Shown here piece by piece: positions 8,059-16,105 of a stretch of 64,000 nucleotides of DNA. The stretch is from Agrobacterium leguminum (GTDB lineage: Bacteria; Pseudomonadota; Alphaproteobacteria; Rhizobiales; Rhizobiaceae): positions 113,975 to 177,974 of the forward strand of contig NZ_JADQWB010000011.1 in the NCBI RefSeq assembly GCF_015704895.1, given 5' to 3'. The notes under the pieces were generated by a model that saw only the letters and a program-made list of their open reading frames with translations, was not told the origin of the DNA and did no database searches. How positions within the stretch are numbered: position 1 is the stretch's first letter; each line of letters begins with the position of its first letter. Made by a program: the position numbers and the translations under genes.

Positions 8059-8182
8059 TTTCTTCTCCCCGCCGGGGAGAAGGTCGCGGCAGCGGGATGA
8101 GGGGGCAAGGGTCGTGAGTTACGGCAACGTTACCCCCTCATCCGACCCTTCGGGCCACCTTCTCCCCGGCGGGGAGAAGAAA
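8059..8182. repeat. RIME-like mosaic repeat, family A, copy 2 (inverted)
   Basis: The terminal hairpins are the same as at 4820-4943, but the inner modules are in the opposite order and orientation: CGCGGCAGCGGGATGAGG first, CCTCATCCGACCCTTCGGG second. It lies between two convergent genes and could act as a bidirectional transcript end. Confidence 0.85.
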
Positions 8183-8255
8183 TACGCGGCGTCCGCTCCG
8201 CTAATATACAAGTATCTCTAGGAGGACGACGCGGAGAATTGCTCTCCGTGATCCC

Positions 8256-8849
8256 TCACGAAACCCAGTCCGCACTATTCCTGTCGATTTCGACTTTCAA
8301 AATCCGGTCCTGCGGAATTTGCGTCCTTGACGCTTCGTCCTTGTCCATGCCGGAGACCAGCCGGAAGATCGAGCGGATGACGCCGCCGTGGCAGACGCAT
8401 ATCGTCGGAACCTCGACGGAGGAAAGCCATGCGCCGATGCGCCAGGAGAGGATTTCATAGCTTTCGGCGTCCTGGCCGGGGGGGATGAAATCCCACTTGT
8501 TGGCCTTGCGCGCCTTCACCCGGTCCGGGAACTCTTTTTTCAGCTCCGGCAGGGTTTGCCCTTCCCAGTCGCCGAAGGAAACTTCGATCAGGCGATCGTC
8601 GGTACGATAGGCCTTGGGATCGAGGCCCATCGCGCCGCGCATCAGTTCCATGGTCTCGCGCGTGCGCCCGAGCGGGCTCGCCACATAGTCGAAATCCGTG
8701 GCCTGTTCTCCCAGCAGATGCGCGAGGAGTTTGCCGTTACCGACCGCCTGCTGGCGGCCGAAATCGTTGAGCGGAATGTCTTTCTGGCCCTGAAGCCGGC
8801 GTATCGCATTCCAGTCCGTTTGTCCGTGCCGGATCACATAGACGAGCAA
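8256..8849 (-). CDS. Histidine phosphatase family protein (phosphoglycerate mutase-like)
   Basis: A 197-residue cytoplasmic phosphohydrolase of the histidine phosphatase (PGAM-like) superfamily. The phospho-acceptor motif is VIRHGQTDWN at residues 5-14, with His8. The second catalytic region is VCHGGVIRSIF near the C-terminus, and EVSFGDWEGQT matches the family core. Such proteins may be broad phosphatases or, in other genomes, alpha-ribazole or phosphoglycerate enzymes; sequence alone does not decide. fabI ends 30 bases upstream on the same strand, so the two are probably co-transcribed. Confidence 0.88.
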   Translation of the reverse strand: MLVYVIRHGQTDWNAIRRLQGQKDIPLNDFGRQQAVGNGKLLAHLLGEQATDFDYVASPLGRTRETMELMRGAMGLDPKAYRTDDRLIEVSFGDWEGQTLPELKKEFPDRVKARKANKWDFIPPGQDAESYEILSWRIGAWLSSVEVPTICVCHGGVIRSIFRLVSGMDKDEASRTQIPQDRILKVEIDRNSADWVS

Positions 8850-8879
8850 GGCGATACCCCGTTCTTACACTTTTCAGGC

Positions 8880-9698
8880 TTAGTCCTTCACCACCGAAAT
8901 GTCAGGCGCATCCACCGCCTTCATGCCGATGGTGTGGTAACCGGAATCGACATGGTGGATTTCGCCGGTCACGCCGGTCGAAAGGTCGGACAGCAGGTAA
9001 AGCGCCGACTTGCCGACTTCCTCGATGGAAACGGTGCGCTTCAGCGGCGCATTGTATTCGTTCCACTTCAGAATATAGCGGAAGTCGCCGATGCCGGAAG
9101 CTGCAAGCGTCTTGATCGGGCCGGCGGAAACGGCGTTGACGCGGATGCCGCGATTGCCGAGGTCGACAGCGAGATAACGCACGCTGGCCTCGAGAGCAGC
9201 CTTGGCCACGCCCATGACGTTGTAGTTCGGCATGACCTTTTCGGCGCCGTAATAGGTCAGCGTGATGATCGAGCCGCCGTCATTCATGACCGGCTCGGCG
9301 CGCTTGGCAACGGCGGCCAGCGAGAAGACGGAAATGTCCATGGTGCGGTTGAAATTATCGCGGCTGGTATCGAGGTAACGGCCGGTCAGCTCGTCCTTGT
9401 CGGAAAAGGCGATGGCGTGCACGACGAAGTCGATCTTGCCCCAGTGCTTTTCCAGCCCGGCAAAAACCGCATCGATCGTCTCGAGATCGGTCACATCGCA
9501 GTGACCGGCCATGAAGGCGCCCAGTTCCTGCGCCAGCGGCTCGACACGCTTCTTCAGCGCGTCGCCCTGCCAGGTCAGCGCAACTTCCGCGCCCGCGTCG
9601 GCACAGGCCTTGGCGATGCCCCAAGCGATGGAACGATTATTGGCGACACCCATGATGAGGCCGCGTTTGCCAGCCATGAGGCCGGATGCCTGAGCCAT
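8880..9698 (-). CDS. fabI: Enoyl-[acyl-carrier-protein] reductase (NADH), FabI type
   Basis: FabI performs the last reduction of each fatty-acid elongation cycle, converting trans-2-enoyl-ACP to acyl-ACP. The 272-residue protein is an atypical short-chain dehydrogenase. It has the FabI nucleotide motif GVANNRSIAWGIAK (17-30), the region FVVHAIAFSDKDEL, and the catalytic Tyr159-x6-Lys166 (YNVMGVAK), with a further Tyr at 149-150. The C-terminal TGEIHHVDSGYHTIGM is characteristic. FabI is the target of triclosan and isoniazid-like inhibitors. It lies between the DnaJ-class gene and the histidine phosphatase gene, all minus strand. Confidence 0.96.
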   Translation of the reverse strand: MAQASGLMAGKRGLIMGVANNRSIAWGIAKACADAGAEVALTWQGDALKKRVEPLAQELGAFMAGHCDVTDLETIDAVFAGLEKHWGKIDFVVHAIAFSDKDELTGRYLDTSRDNFNRTMDISVFSLAAVAKRAEPVMNDGGSIITLTYYGAEKVMPNYNVMGVAKAALEASVRYLAVDLGNRGIRVNAVSAGPIKTLAASGIGDFRYILKWNEYNAPLKRTVSIEEVGKSALYLLSDLSTGVTGEIHHVDSGYHTIGMKAVDAPDISVVKD

Positions 9699-9829
9699 TT
9701 TATGCTCCCTAGTACTTTTGATCGGTCCTGCCTATGGCATAGGCTGCAATCCTGTTCAAGATTGCCAAAGATCATCAACTGTTAGGGAGCGTAACAAAGG
9801 GTGCGTTGTCCCGGCTATTCGCAAAACTT

Positions 9830-10945
9830 TCACAAATAAAGGCCTTCGCGCATGTGCCGCATCAGGTCGGTCACCTTTTCATCCGGCTTTTCCAAGAGAA
9901 CGATGCGCAATTCGATGACGAGATCGCCCTGTCCGCCCTTGCCGTCGGCGAGGCCCTTGCCGGCAAGCCTCAGCACACGGTCGGAGCCGGACCAGGCCGG
10001 AATGGTGATGTTTTCCTCACCGAGCGGTGTCCTGACTTTCGTTTCACACCCCAGAACCGCGTCGCTGAGCGATATCGGCAGCGTCGTGTGAATATCGAAG
10101 CCACGAAGGGAAAAGGCGTCCTCACGGGCGGTCAGCAATGTCACGGCAAGGTCGCCGCGCGCCATGTTGGGAAGCTTCAGCCCCTGTCCCTTCAGTCGCA
10201 CCACGTGTCCGTCGGTCATGCCGGCTTCGAGCTGGAAGCGAACCTCGCGTTCGTCGGCAAGCGACACGGTAACCCACTTGTGTTCCAGCAGATCGGCGAC
10301 CGTGACGGTGGCTTCCGCAGTGATGTCCGGCGCTTTTTCGGGAGCCGGCTGCTGCGTGCGGAAACGGCGCACGAGAGCGCTGAAGAGATTGGCGGCGAGC
10401 GATGCAGGCGCTGTCCTGTCATCGCCAGCGCCGGGCTGCGCGGTCTCGCCGGCACCCGGCATATCGCTTTTTGCGGCGCCCGCGGCAGCCTTTGCCGCTT
10501 CGGCCGCCTGCTGCACCTTGGGATCGTTCTGTGCTTCCGCGCCAAAAATCCGTTCGACGATATCTTCGGCGGTTTCTGCCTTGGCGTCGGTTTTCTGGCC
10601 GGTCTGCGCCCGGTTGCGGGCGTCCGCACGGGCCAGTTCCTCCATCAGCTTTTCGGCGGCCTTGGCGCGCTCGGCAGCCTCGCGCGCGGCTTCCCGCTGC
10701 TGCATGATGGTTTCGCCGCGCTGTTTCTTTTCGGCCGCCCTGCGGGCCTGATCGTAGAGATCGCGCTTTTTCGGGTCTTTGAGAAGATCATAGGCCTGCC
10801 CGATCTCGGCGAATCGCGCCGAGGCGTCGGGATCGTCGCGATTGGCGTCCGGATGGACAGTTTTCGCCTTCGTGCGCCAGGCGGCCTTGATTTCCTCGTG
10901 GCGGGCGTCACGTTTTACGCCGAGGATCGAATATGGATCGCGCAT
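9830..10945 (-). CDS. DnaJ-class co-chaperone lacking the zinc finger
   Basis: The J domain occupies residues 1-65 with the essential HPD at 31-33, needed to stimulate DnaK ATPase. A long charged, Ala-rich and probably flexible linker (about 70-200) follows. Then comes a C-terminal DnaJ substrate-binding domain (TVTVADLLEHKWVTVSL, then GDLVIELRIVL). There is no CxxCxGxG zinc finger, so this is a type B (CbpA-like) member rather than the main DnaJ. The ATG at 10945 is chosen over an in-frame GTG at 10954. fabI starts 131 bases downstream on the same strand. Confidence 0.88.
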   Translation of the reverse strand: MRDPYSILGVKRDARHEEIKAAWRTKAKTVHPDANRDDPDASARFAEIGQAYDLLKDPKKRDLYDQARRAAEKKQRGETIMQQREAAREAAERAKAAEKLMEELARADARNRAQTGQKTDAKAETAEDIVERIFGAEAQNDPKVQQAAEAAKAAAGAAKSDMPGAGETAQPGAGDDRTAPASLAANLFSALVRRFRTQQPAPEKAPDITAEATVTVADLLEHKWVTVSLADEREVRFQLEAGMTDGHVVRLKGQGLKLPNMARGDLAVTLLTAREDAFSLRGFDIHTTLPISLSDAVLGCETKVRTPLGEENITIPAWSGSDRVLRLAGKGLADGKGGQGDLVIELRIVLLEKPDEKVTDLMRHMREGLYL

Positions 10946-11156
10946 GCGAAACACCAGTTACGTTGGCTCAGGCGCTGCCGCCCTTCATGGCGCAATCCTG
11001 AAACTAACCCCTCCGAAAAGGGATGCCCGCGATCATTCGCCTGCACGCCCTCGGTTTAATCAACGTCGACTGTTGCAATAAGTTGCTAATCACTCCTTTA
11101 CGGAGGAAGCGCGCCGCACCGGGGCCGGCTCTATTCCATATTTAAGGGTAAACAGA

Positions 11157-11606
11157 TTATTTCTGCTCGAAGCGGGTCAGCAGCCATTCGCCGGTTTCCG
11201 ACAGGCAGGCCTGTCCCGAATAGCTCGCAACGCCCTCGAAGGAGTGGCGCGTCGTCCTGAAATCGCGGCAGACGAAGCCGCTGGATTTGTCTTCGTGAAT
11301 GGCGGTGACGACGCCGGCGCTGCCGGTGGCGGCATTGGCCCAGGGCAGCGGCTGGTCGGCGAGCTTGGCGAGATCGGCCGACGTCACCGCATTGCGGATC
11401 GTCGCATCGTCCGTCTGCGGCGCATTGTTCGGCTGGTTGGGAATGGAGGCCGTGGAAAGCGAGCGGTCGACCTTGTCGCCGCCGAACAGGTCGAGGCTGA
11501 CGCAGCCGCTCAGCACCACAAGCATTGACACGACGGCGGAAACTTCCGCTACCGACGAAAGGAGGCTCTTTGTTCGACTGTTCGACTTTGCTATGACGGT
11601 CACCAT
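11157..11606 (-). CDS. Predicted lipoprotein, RT0821/Lpp0805-like surface protein
   Basis: A 149-residue exported protein. The leader ends in VVLSGC (lipobox, Cys about residue 35), so it should be lipidated and membrane anchored. The C-terminal part [20 protein letters not shown], followed by [11 protein letters not shown], resembles the RT0821/Lpp0805 surface-protein family of alphaproteobacteria; the assignment is moderate. The function is unknown. Two starts are possible: ATG at 11606 (used here) or TTG at 11636. A 7-base hairpin at 11613-11629 lies just upstream of the ATG. The gene is divergent from pdxH. Confidence 0.7.
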   Translation of the reverse strand: MVTVIAKSNSRTKSLLSSVAEVSAVVSMLVVLSGCVSLDLFGGDKVDRSLSTASIPNQPNNAPQTDDATIRNAVTSADLAKLADQPLPWANAATGSAGVVTAIHEDKSSGFVCRDFRTTRHSFEGVASYSGQACLSETGEWLLTRFEQK

Positions 11607-11612
11607 CTTTCG

Positions 11613-11629
11613 CCAGAGATCATCTCTGG
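11613..11629. promoter_or_regulatory. Inverted repeat in the lipoprotein/pdxH divergent region
   Basis: CCAGAGA and TCTCTGG separated by TCA form a perfect 7-base palindrome. It lies 7 bases upstream of the lipoprotein ATG at 11606 and about 33 bases before the pdxH start on the other strand. It could be an operator shared by the two genes, or a hairpin covering the lipoprotein ribosome binding site. If the lipoprotein actually starts at the TTG at 11636, it is coding sequence. Confidence 0.35.
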
Positions 11630-11662
11630 GGTCCAAATCAGCTCGGGAGCATTTTAGTCAAT

Positions 11663-12283
11663 ATGTCGGAAACGGGGTTAACATCCAGTGACTTCACGGA
11701 AGAAAATGAACCGTTCACGCTTTTTGCCGAATGGCTGAAAGATGCAACGGCTTCCGAAATCAACGATCCGAACGCGGTAGCGCTTGCTACCGTGGACGAA
11801 AATGGCCTGCCGAATGTGCGCATGGTGCTGCTGAAAGGCGTCGACGACCGCGGCTTTGTTTTCTACACGAATTTCGAAAGCCAGAAGGGTCAGGAGATCC
11901 TCGGCCAGAAAAAAGCGGCCATGTGTTTCCACTGGAAAAGCCTGCGGCGACAGGTGCGCCTGCGCGGCGAGGTGGAGATCGTCAGCGACGAGGAGGCGGA
12001 TATCTATTACGCCTCGCGCCCGCGCGGCAGCCGCATCGGCGCCTGGGCTTCCAAGCAGTCACGTCCTCTCGAAGGCCGTTTCGCGCTGGAAAAGGCGGTG
12101 GCCGAATATACCGCCAGATATGCCATCGGCGATATTCCGCGTCCGTCCTACTGGTCGGGTTTCCGCATCCGGCCGCTCAGCATCGAATTCTGGCACGACC
12201 GCAAGTTCCGCCTGCATGACCGCATAGAATTCCGCCGCGAGACGCCTGACGGTGCATGGTCCAAGGTCCGCATGTATCCGTAA
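11663..12283 (+). CDS. pdxH: Pyridoxamine 5'-phosphate oxidase
   Basis: PdxH oxidises pyridoxine or pyridoxamine 5'-phosphate to PLP, using FMN. The 206-residue protein shows the family segments [41 protein letters not shown] and [16 protein letters not shown]. The C-terminal signature [19 protein letters not shown] and the final RMYP are also present. All FMN and PLP contact regions appear intact. It is transcribed alone, divergent from a lipoprotein gene, and followed by an AT-rich orphan gene. Confidence 0.96.
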   Translation: MSETGLTSSDFTEENEPFTLFAEWLKDATASEINDPNAVALATVDENGLPNVRMVLLKGVDDRGFVFYTNFESQKGQEILGQKKAAMCFHWKSLRRQVRLRGEVEIVSDEEADIYYASRPRGSRIGAWASKQSRPLEGRFALEKAVAEYTARYAIGDIPRPSYWSGFRIRPLSIEFWHDRKFRLHDRIEFRRETPDGAWSKVRMYP

Positions 12284-12322
12284 GGGCCTGATTTAAAAGA
12301 AGCTGAGCGATAGCAGTTCAGG

Positions 12323-12793
12323 TTGTCGGAAACTTCATTTGATTTTAGCTACAATAGGAAAACGCAACCGACTGTTATCGCTCAACTTCTTCTAATTCGA
12401 GCTCTAAGAGGGCAAATAATGACGCGGGACTTGGATGTTTTTGGGCGAATTCTAATGAAAGAGGTTCGAGACCTAACAATATCGTCATATGACCGAATGG
12501 CGTCAGGCACGATAAAATCTATTACGGGAAAGAAGATACATGCTCTCACCACTCCGTTTAACGAAGATCAGAAAGAGGTTATTAAAAGTATTGTTTTGAC
12601 TCAAATTGACGCAGCGATTCACAATTTCCTTTGGCTGATTGAGAGGCAAGGTGATTCTACGTTTCCGCTTTTTTTGGAGGGAGGAGTTCCACCGGTGGAT
12701 TTAGCCGCAGTTAGTGACGGTCTCACGGGTGAGCTTTACAGTGACGAAGGGTGGATAGCTCAGTATTCCGTGAACGAGGGTAGTATTGAATAA
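12323..12793 (+). CDS. Hypothetical protein, AT-rich orphan
   Basis: An open frame of 156 codons that I do not recognise. Its base composition is clearly lower in GC than its neighbours, with many AAA, ATT and TTT codons, and the low-GC zone extends from about 12290 to 12950. The product looks soluble, with a mixed helical region (VFGRILMKEVRDLTIS, then EVIKSIVLTQIDAAIHNFLW) and an acidic C-terminus. No signal peptide is seen. The start is uncertain: TTG at 12323 has no good ribosome site, and ATG at 12419 would give about 124 residues. It is probably acquired by transfer. An immunity-like or other accessory role is possible but unsupported. Confidence 0.55.
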   Translation: MSETSFDFSYNRKTQPTVIAQLLLIRALRGQIMTRDLDVFGRILMKEVRDLTISSYDRMASGTIKSITGKKIHALTTPFNEDQKEVIKSIVLTQIDAAIHNFLWLIERQGDSTFPLFLEGGVPPVDLAAVSDGLTGELYSDEGWIAQYSVNEGSIE

Positions 12794-12963
12794 ATAATCA
12801 ATCACCCTATGAGATTATTTTTGTCTAAGATGAGAATTATAGAAAAATCCATCACTTCGGCCGAAACCTGGATTATGACCCCTCATATCCGCCTCATTAA
12901 CAGACGTCTCGTAAAGTATTGCTACCATTGAAGTTTTCTCGTGTACGGCTTTGAAGATCATCA

Positions 12964-12987
12964 AGGCAGGCCATTTACGGCCTGCCT
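12964..12987. terminator. Hairpin at the end of the TauE/SafE gene
   Basis: AGGCAGGCC and GGCCTGCCT form a 9-base stem around ATTTAC. The hairpin overlaps the TAG stop codon (minus strand) of the permease gene and is not followed by a strong U-run on either strand. It may still act as a transcript end or stabiliser. Confidence 0.4.
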
Positions 12988-13765
12988 ATTTCAGCAGCGA
13001 ATCGAACAGCGGCAGGCCGATGGCGGCGGAGATGGCGATCAGCCCATAGCAGATGCGCCGGAACGCCGCCTCGTCGGCAAGCCCGTGCAGTCGCGCGCCG
13101 GCATAAAGCCCGGCCCCGTAAAAGGGCAGGGCGAGCAGGAAAAAGACGAAGACATCGGCGGTGAACAGGCCGCTGACAAAATAGCTGCTGGTGGAGATCA
13201 CGGTCGAGATCGCGAAATATAAGATGACATTGGCGCGCACGAAGGCGCCTTTGAGGGCGCCGCCGAGCCAATAGGCGACGACCGGCGGACCGCCCAGTTG
13301 CGCAGCCCCCGAAAACAGCCCGGCCAGAAACCCGGTAAAGAGGGTCAGCGGCGTCTTCGGTCGACCGCTGTAACGCCAGCCGGAAAGCAGAAACAACAGC
13401 AGCATCACGACCACGGCGGAGATGATCCAGCGCAGCGTCAGCGGATCGCCGTTGGAAAGCAGCATGGTTCCAAGCGGCACGCCGACAAAGGCACCGGCCG
13501 CCATGATGAAGACTTCACGCCGATCCGCCATGCGCCATGCGGGCGGTATCATGCCGAGCGTCAGCACGGCGTCCACCACCAGCAGCACTGCCGAGGCGAC
13601 ACGCGGCCCCACGATGGCGCTTGCGAGCGGGATGAAGATGAGCGCCGCACCGAAACCGGAAAAGCCGCGGGCAAGGCCGGCGAGAAAGGCAGCGCCCGCA
13701 AACATGGCGAGCAGCGTCGGACTATGTGCGGTGATGAGGGACGAGAAAAAATCGAGGTGGGACAT
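12986..13765 (-). CDS. TauE/SafE family membrane permease
   Basis: A 259-residue integral inner-membrane protein with about eight hydrophobic helices. Two related halves are seen, each with the small-residue motif typical of TauE/SafE: LAGLARGFSGFGAALIFIPLAS near the N-terminus and FSGAAQLGGPPVVAYWL in the second half. The family exports organic or inorganic sulfur anions such as sulfite or sulfoacetate, but the substrate here is unknown. ATG at 13765 is used; an upstream GTG at 13777 is in frame. It stands alone on the minus strand, next to the AT-rich region. Confidence 0.85.
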   Translation of the reverse strand: MSHLDFFSSLITAHSPTLLAMFAGAAFLAGLARGFSGFGAALIFIPLASAIVGPRVASAVLLVVDAVLTLGMIPPAWRMADRREVFIMAAGAFVGVPLGTMLLSNGDPLTLRWIISAVVVMLLLFLLSGWRYSGRPKTPLTLFTGFLAGLFSGAAQLGGPPVVAYWLGGALKGAFVRANVILYFAISTVISTSSYFVSGLFTADVFVFFLLALPFYGAGLYAGARLHGLADEAAFRRICYGLIAISAAIGLPLFDSLLK

Positions 13766-13919
13766 GGGCGATGGCACGGTTGTTCGAATATCTTTTCTCT
13801 ATCCCGCTTGCTTGTACATGTCGCGGAAATTTCAGTTCATGGCTGCGTGACGCCCTGACGGGTCGACGCCGTCAGAGAATCATGATTAGAGTTGTAGCGC
13901 ATGAACAAAGGATGAACAA

Positions 13920-14225
13920 ATGTTTGCTGACATGATGCCTCGGTTTGAAGAGGCCTCGCAAAAATATGCCGCTGAAAACGGAATATTCCGCGATCCGGAC
14001 TGGTACATGCTGAAGCTTCAGGAAGAGGTTGGCGAGGTCACACAGGCCTGGAATCGGCTGACAGGACGGGGGCGCATTAAGGGCAGGAGCAAAGAGGAGA
14101 TGAAGCGGGATCTGGCCGACGAAACCGCCGATCTGCTCGGCCATGTGCTGTTGCTGGCCCATTATAACGGTCTCGATATCGAAGGCGCTATCGAACGAAA
14201 GTGGCGTTTCAAGCCGGGAGCCTGA
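13920..14225 (+). CDS. MazG-like nucleotide pyrophosphohydrolase
   Basis: A 101-residue all-helical protein of the MazG superfamily, which hydrolyses NTPs or dNTPs to the monophosphate and pyrophosphate. The metal-binding helix LKLQEEVGEVTQAW (31-44) supplies E35, E36 and E39. The second acidic motif DLADETADLLGH gives E68 and D71. The single compact domain resembles phage-type and house-cleaning MazG-like proteins rather than full-length MazG. The ATG follows an AAGGATG ribosome site. It is monocistronic. Confidence 0.82.
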   Translation: MFADMMPRFEEASQKYAAENGIFRDPDWYMLKLQEEVGEVTQAWNRLTGRGRIKGRSKEEMKRDLADETADLLGHVLLLAHYNGLDIEGAIERKWRFKPGA

Positions 14226-14279
14226 CGATGCGCGGAACGGCAGCTTGATCCTTGCGGTATAGCGCCTCTGGCGATGCGG

Positions 14280-14657
14280 CTAGGAGAACGCGACGATAAA
14301 GAACAGGATCGCAAGAACGGCAGCCACGGGCGTCATCACCAGCCGCTCCGGGCGGCTTTTCGACATTGCGTTCAATCCAGCGCTCACTGCCAGATAACAG
14401 GCGATGATCCAGATGCCGGGTTCGATCCAGCCGGATGGCCAGATGTGAGCATAACCTGCCTTTTGCAGCGGAAAGGATGCAAAAAAGGCATAAATAAGCG
14501 GAGCCGACGCGCTGGCAATTCTTCGCCGGACCGGCAACACCCGGTGCGCACCGCCCCAGGCAAGACGTCCGAAAGGTGCGCCGGCTGCAAGCGCAATCTG
14601 GAATAGGGACAGGGCCAGCAGTATCAGCGTTACGAGCGACACGGCAACTGGCGGCAT
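14280..14657 (-). CDS. Hypothetical four-helix membrane protein
   Basis: A 125-residue inner-membrane protein with about four hydrophobic segments (VSLVTLILLALSLFQIALAA; ASAPLIYAFFASF; PGIWIIACYLAVSAGL; LVMTPVAAVLAILFFIVAF). The arrangement GAPFGRLAWGGAHRVLP after the first helix recurs in uncharacterised membrane proteins of soil bacteria. The function is unknown. ATG at 14657 has a GGGGTG site; GTG at 14663 is an alternative. It is convergent with the MazG-like gene. Confidence 0.65.
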   Translation of the reverse strand: MPPVAVSLVTLILLALSLFQIALAAGAPFGRLAWGGAHRVLPVRRRIASASAPLIYAFFASFPLQKAGYAHIWPSGWIEPGIWIIACYLAVSAGLNAMSKSRPERLVMTPVAAVLAILFFIVAFS

Positions 14658-14795
14658 GATCACCCCGCTTATGGATGCGCCGACAAAGGCGCTCGGCCAA
14701 TCTCGGTGCTGCAGCCGAGATGAGCCTCATCATGAAGCCGAATGGCTAAGGATATGTGACGCCTCTCCGCGCTTTTAGCCCGATTTTCATCTCAC

Positions 14796-15461
14796 TCAGG
14801 CCTGCGCCTTTTGCAGAAGGCCGGCCACCGCATGCAGGTCGCTTGCAACGGCAATGCACTTCTCCCGCATTTCCTCGGTCGGCGGCGCCACGTCCGGCAC
14901 CATGATCGTCATCATGCCCGCCGATGTCGCGGAGCGCACGCCTGAATAGGAATCCTCCAGCGCAAGGCAGCGGCCCGGATCGAGGGAAAGCCGTCGGGCT
15001 GCGGTGAGATAGGGCATGGGTGCGGGTTTCGGCTCGGTATAGTCGCCGCGGGCGACGATGGTGTCGAAACGTCTGAGAAGATCGTGGGGGCCGAGATGGC
15101 GCGTCACCGAATCGTGCCGCGACGAGGTGGCGATGGCGCGGCGGATATCGAGCCGGTCGAGCAGATCGAGAATGTCGATGACGCCCGGCTTCAGCGCCAC
15201 GCCTTCCGCCATCATCACGCCAAGATGCCGGAGCCAGGCGTCGCGGAAGCTGTCGATGGGAAAATCCGCACCATAATCGGCAAAGATGGTGCCGGTGATG
15301 ACGTCCCACGGGCTGCCGCAGACCTTCTGATAGGTTTCGACCTTCATTCCGTGGCCGCCTTCATCCGAGGCAGCCAGAAATGAATCGCGATAGAGCCTCT
15401 CGCTCTCGATCAGCAATCCGTCCATGTCGAAAACCACGGCCTGCGGAAGAAAAGGCAGCAT
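14796..15461 (-). CDS. HAD-superfamily hydrolase (beta-phosphoglucomutase-like)
   Basis: A 221-residue haloacid dehalogenase-type phosphatase. Motif I is VVFDMDGLL, with nucleophile D12 and acid D14. The helical cap follows. Motif II is AIATSSR, motif III includes the Lys of EPKPAP, and motif IV is LALEDSYSGVRSA, with its acidic pair. Close relatives act on sugar phosphates or related metabolites, but the exact substrate is unknown. It begins 3 bases after the VOC gene stop on the same strand, so both are probably co-translated. Confidence 0.88.
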   Translation of the reverse strand: MLPFLPQAVVFDMDGLLIESERLYRDSFLAASDEGGHGMKVETYQKVCGSPWDVITGTIFADYGADFPIDSFRDAWLRHLGVMMAEGVALKPGVIDILDLLDRLDIRRAIATSSRHDSVTRHLGPHDLLRRFDTIVARGDYTEPKPAPMPYLTAARRLSLDPGRCLALEDSYSGVRSATSAGMMTIMVPDVAPPTEEMREKCIAVASDLHAVAGLLQKAQA

Positions 15462-15464
15462 GGC

Positions 15465-15902
15465 TTAACCGAACCGGAAGGGGCGTTCGCCGAGGCTCTC
15501 GAACGGGCGGATCAGATAACCGTCCGGATCGGCGACGATGAATTGCCGGTTGCCCACTTCGACCGTGCCGCGCCTGTACCATTTTTCCTCCAGCGGCATG
15601 ACGAGGTCGATGGAGGATCGCTCCAGCCGGGAGAGAATCGGTTGCAGGGAGGGAACGGCGAGTTGCAGGTTCATGCCGCGGCCGAGCGGAAATTCGAGCG
15701 CGGCATTGTCCGTCACGAATGTCCGGGTCGCGCCGATCTGGTCGATCATCAGCTGGGCATCCCCCAGCGCCAGATAGGTGAAACCCTCCTCGGGGCGCTC
15801 ATAGACCACATGAAAACCGATCAGGTCGCAATAAAAGGCGCGGCTTTTCTGCCAGTCGCTGACGGCAAGTTCAGGAACGAGGGCATTTCGTATGATGGTC
15901 AT
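15465..15902 (-). CDS. VOC-family protein (bleomycin-resistance/glyoxalase fold)
   Basis: A 145-residue single-unit vicinal-oxygen-chelate protein. The paired beta-alpha-beta modules are seen in VPELAVSDWQKSRAFYCDLIGF and the C-terminal EVGNRQFIVADPDGYLIRPF, which carries the typical metal or substrate region of bleomycin-binding-like proteins. The N-terminal PELAVSD resembles Ble-type starts, but resistance activity cannot be claimed. ATG at 15902 has an AAAGGAG site. It is upstream of and adjacent to the HAD gene, probably one operon. Confidence 0.82.
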   Translation of the reverse strand: MTIIRNALVPELAVSDWQKSRAFYCDLIGFHVVYERPEEGFTYLALGDAQLMIDQIGATRTFVTDNAALEFPLGRGMNLQLAVPSLQPILSRLERSSIDLVMPLEEKWYRRGTVEVGNRQFIVADPDGYLIRPFESLGERPFRFG

Positions 15903-16105
15903 GGTCTCCTTTGCCGCGCAGGCCCGGGGTGGGAGGAGGGGCCTGCCATAAGGGGTGATCTTACCGTCTTCCCGGCCGCATGCCAGAGGAAACCTCATCA
16001 TGGCAGCCATGTGCGGGGTTATGGGCTGACAGGATGGCGACGTTGCGGGTGAGGACTGTCGCAGCAGGTTCGACATCTCCCGCGACCGCGCCATGTGCGG
16101 CGGAA

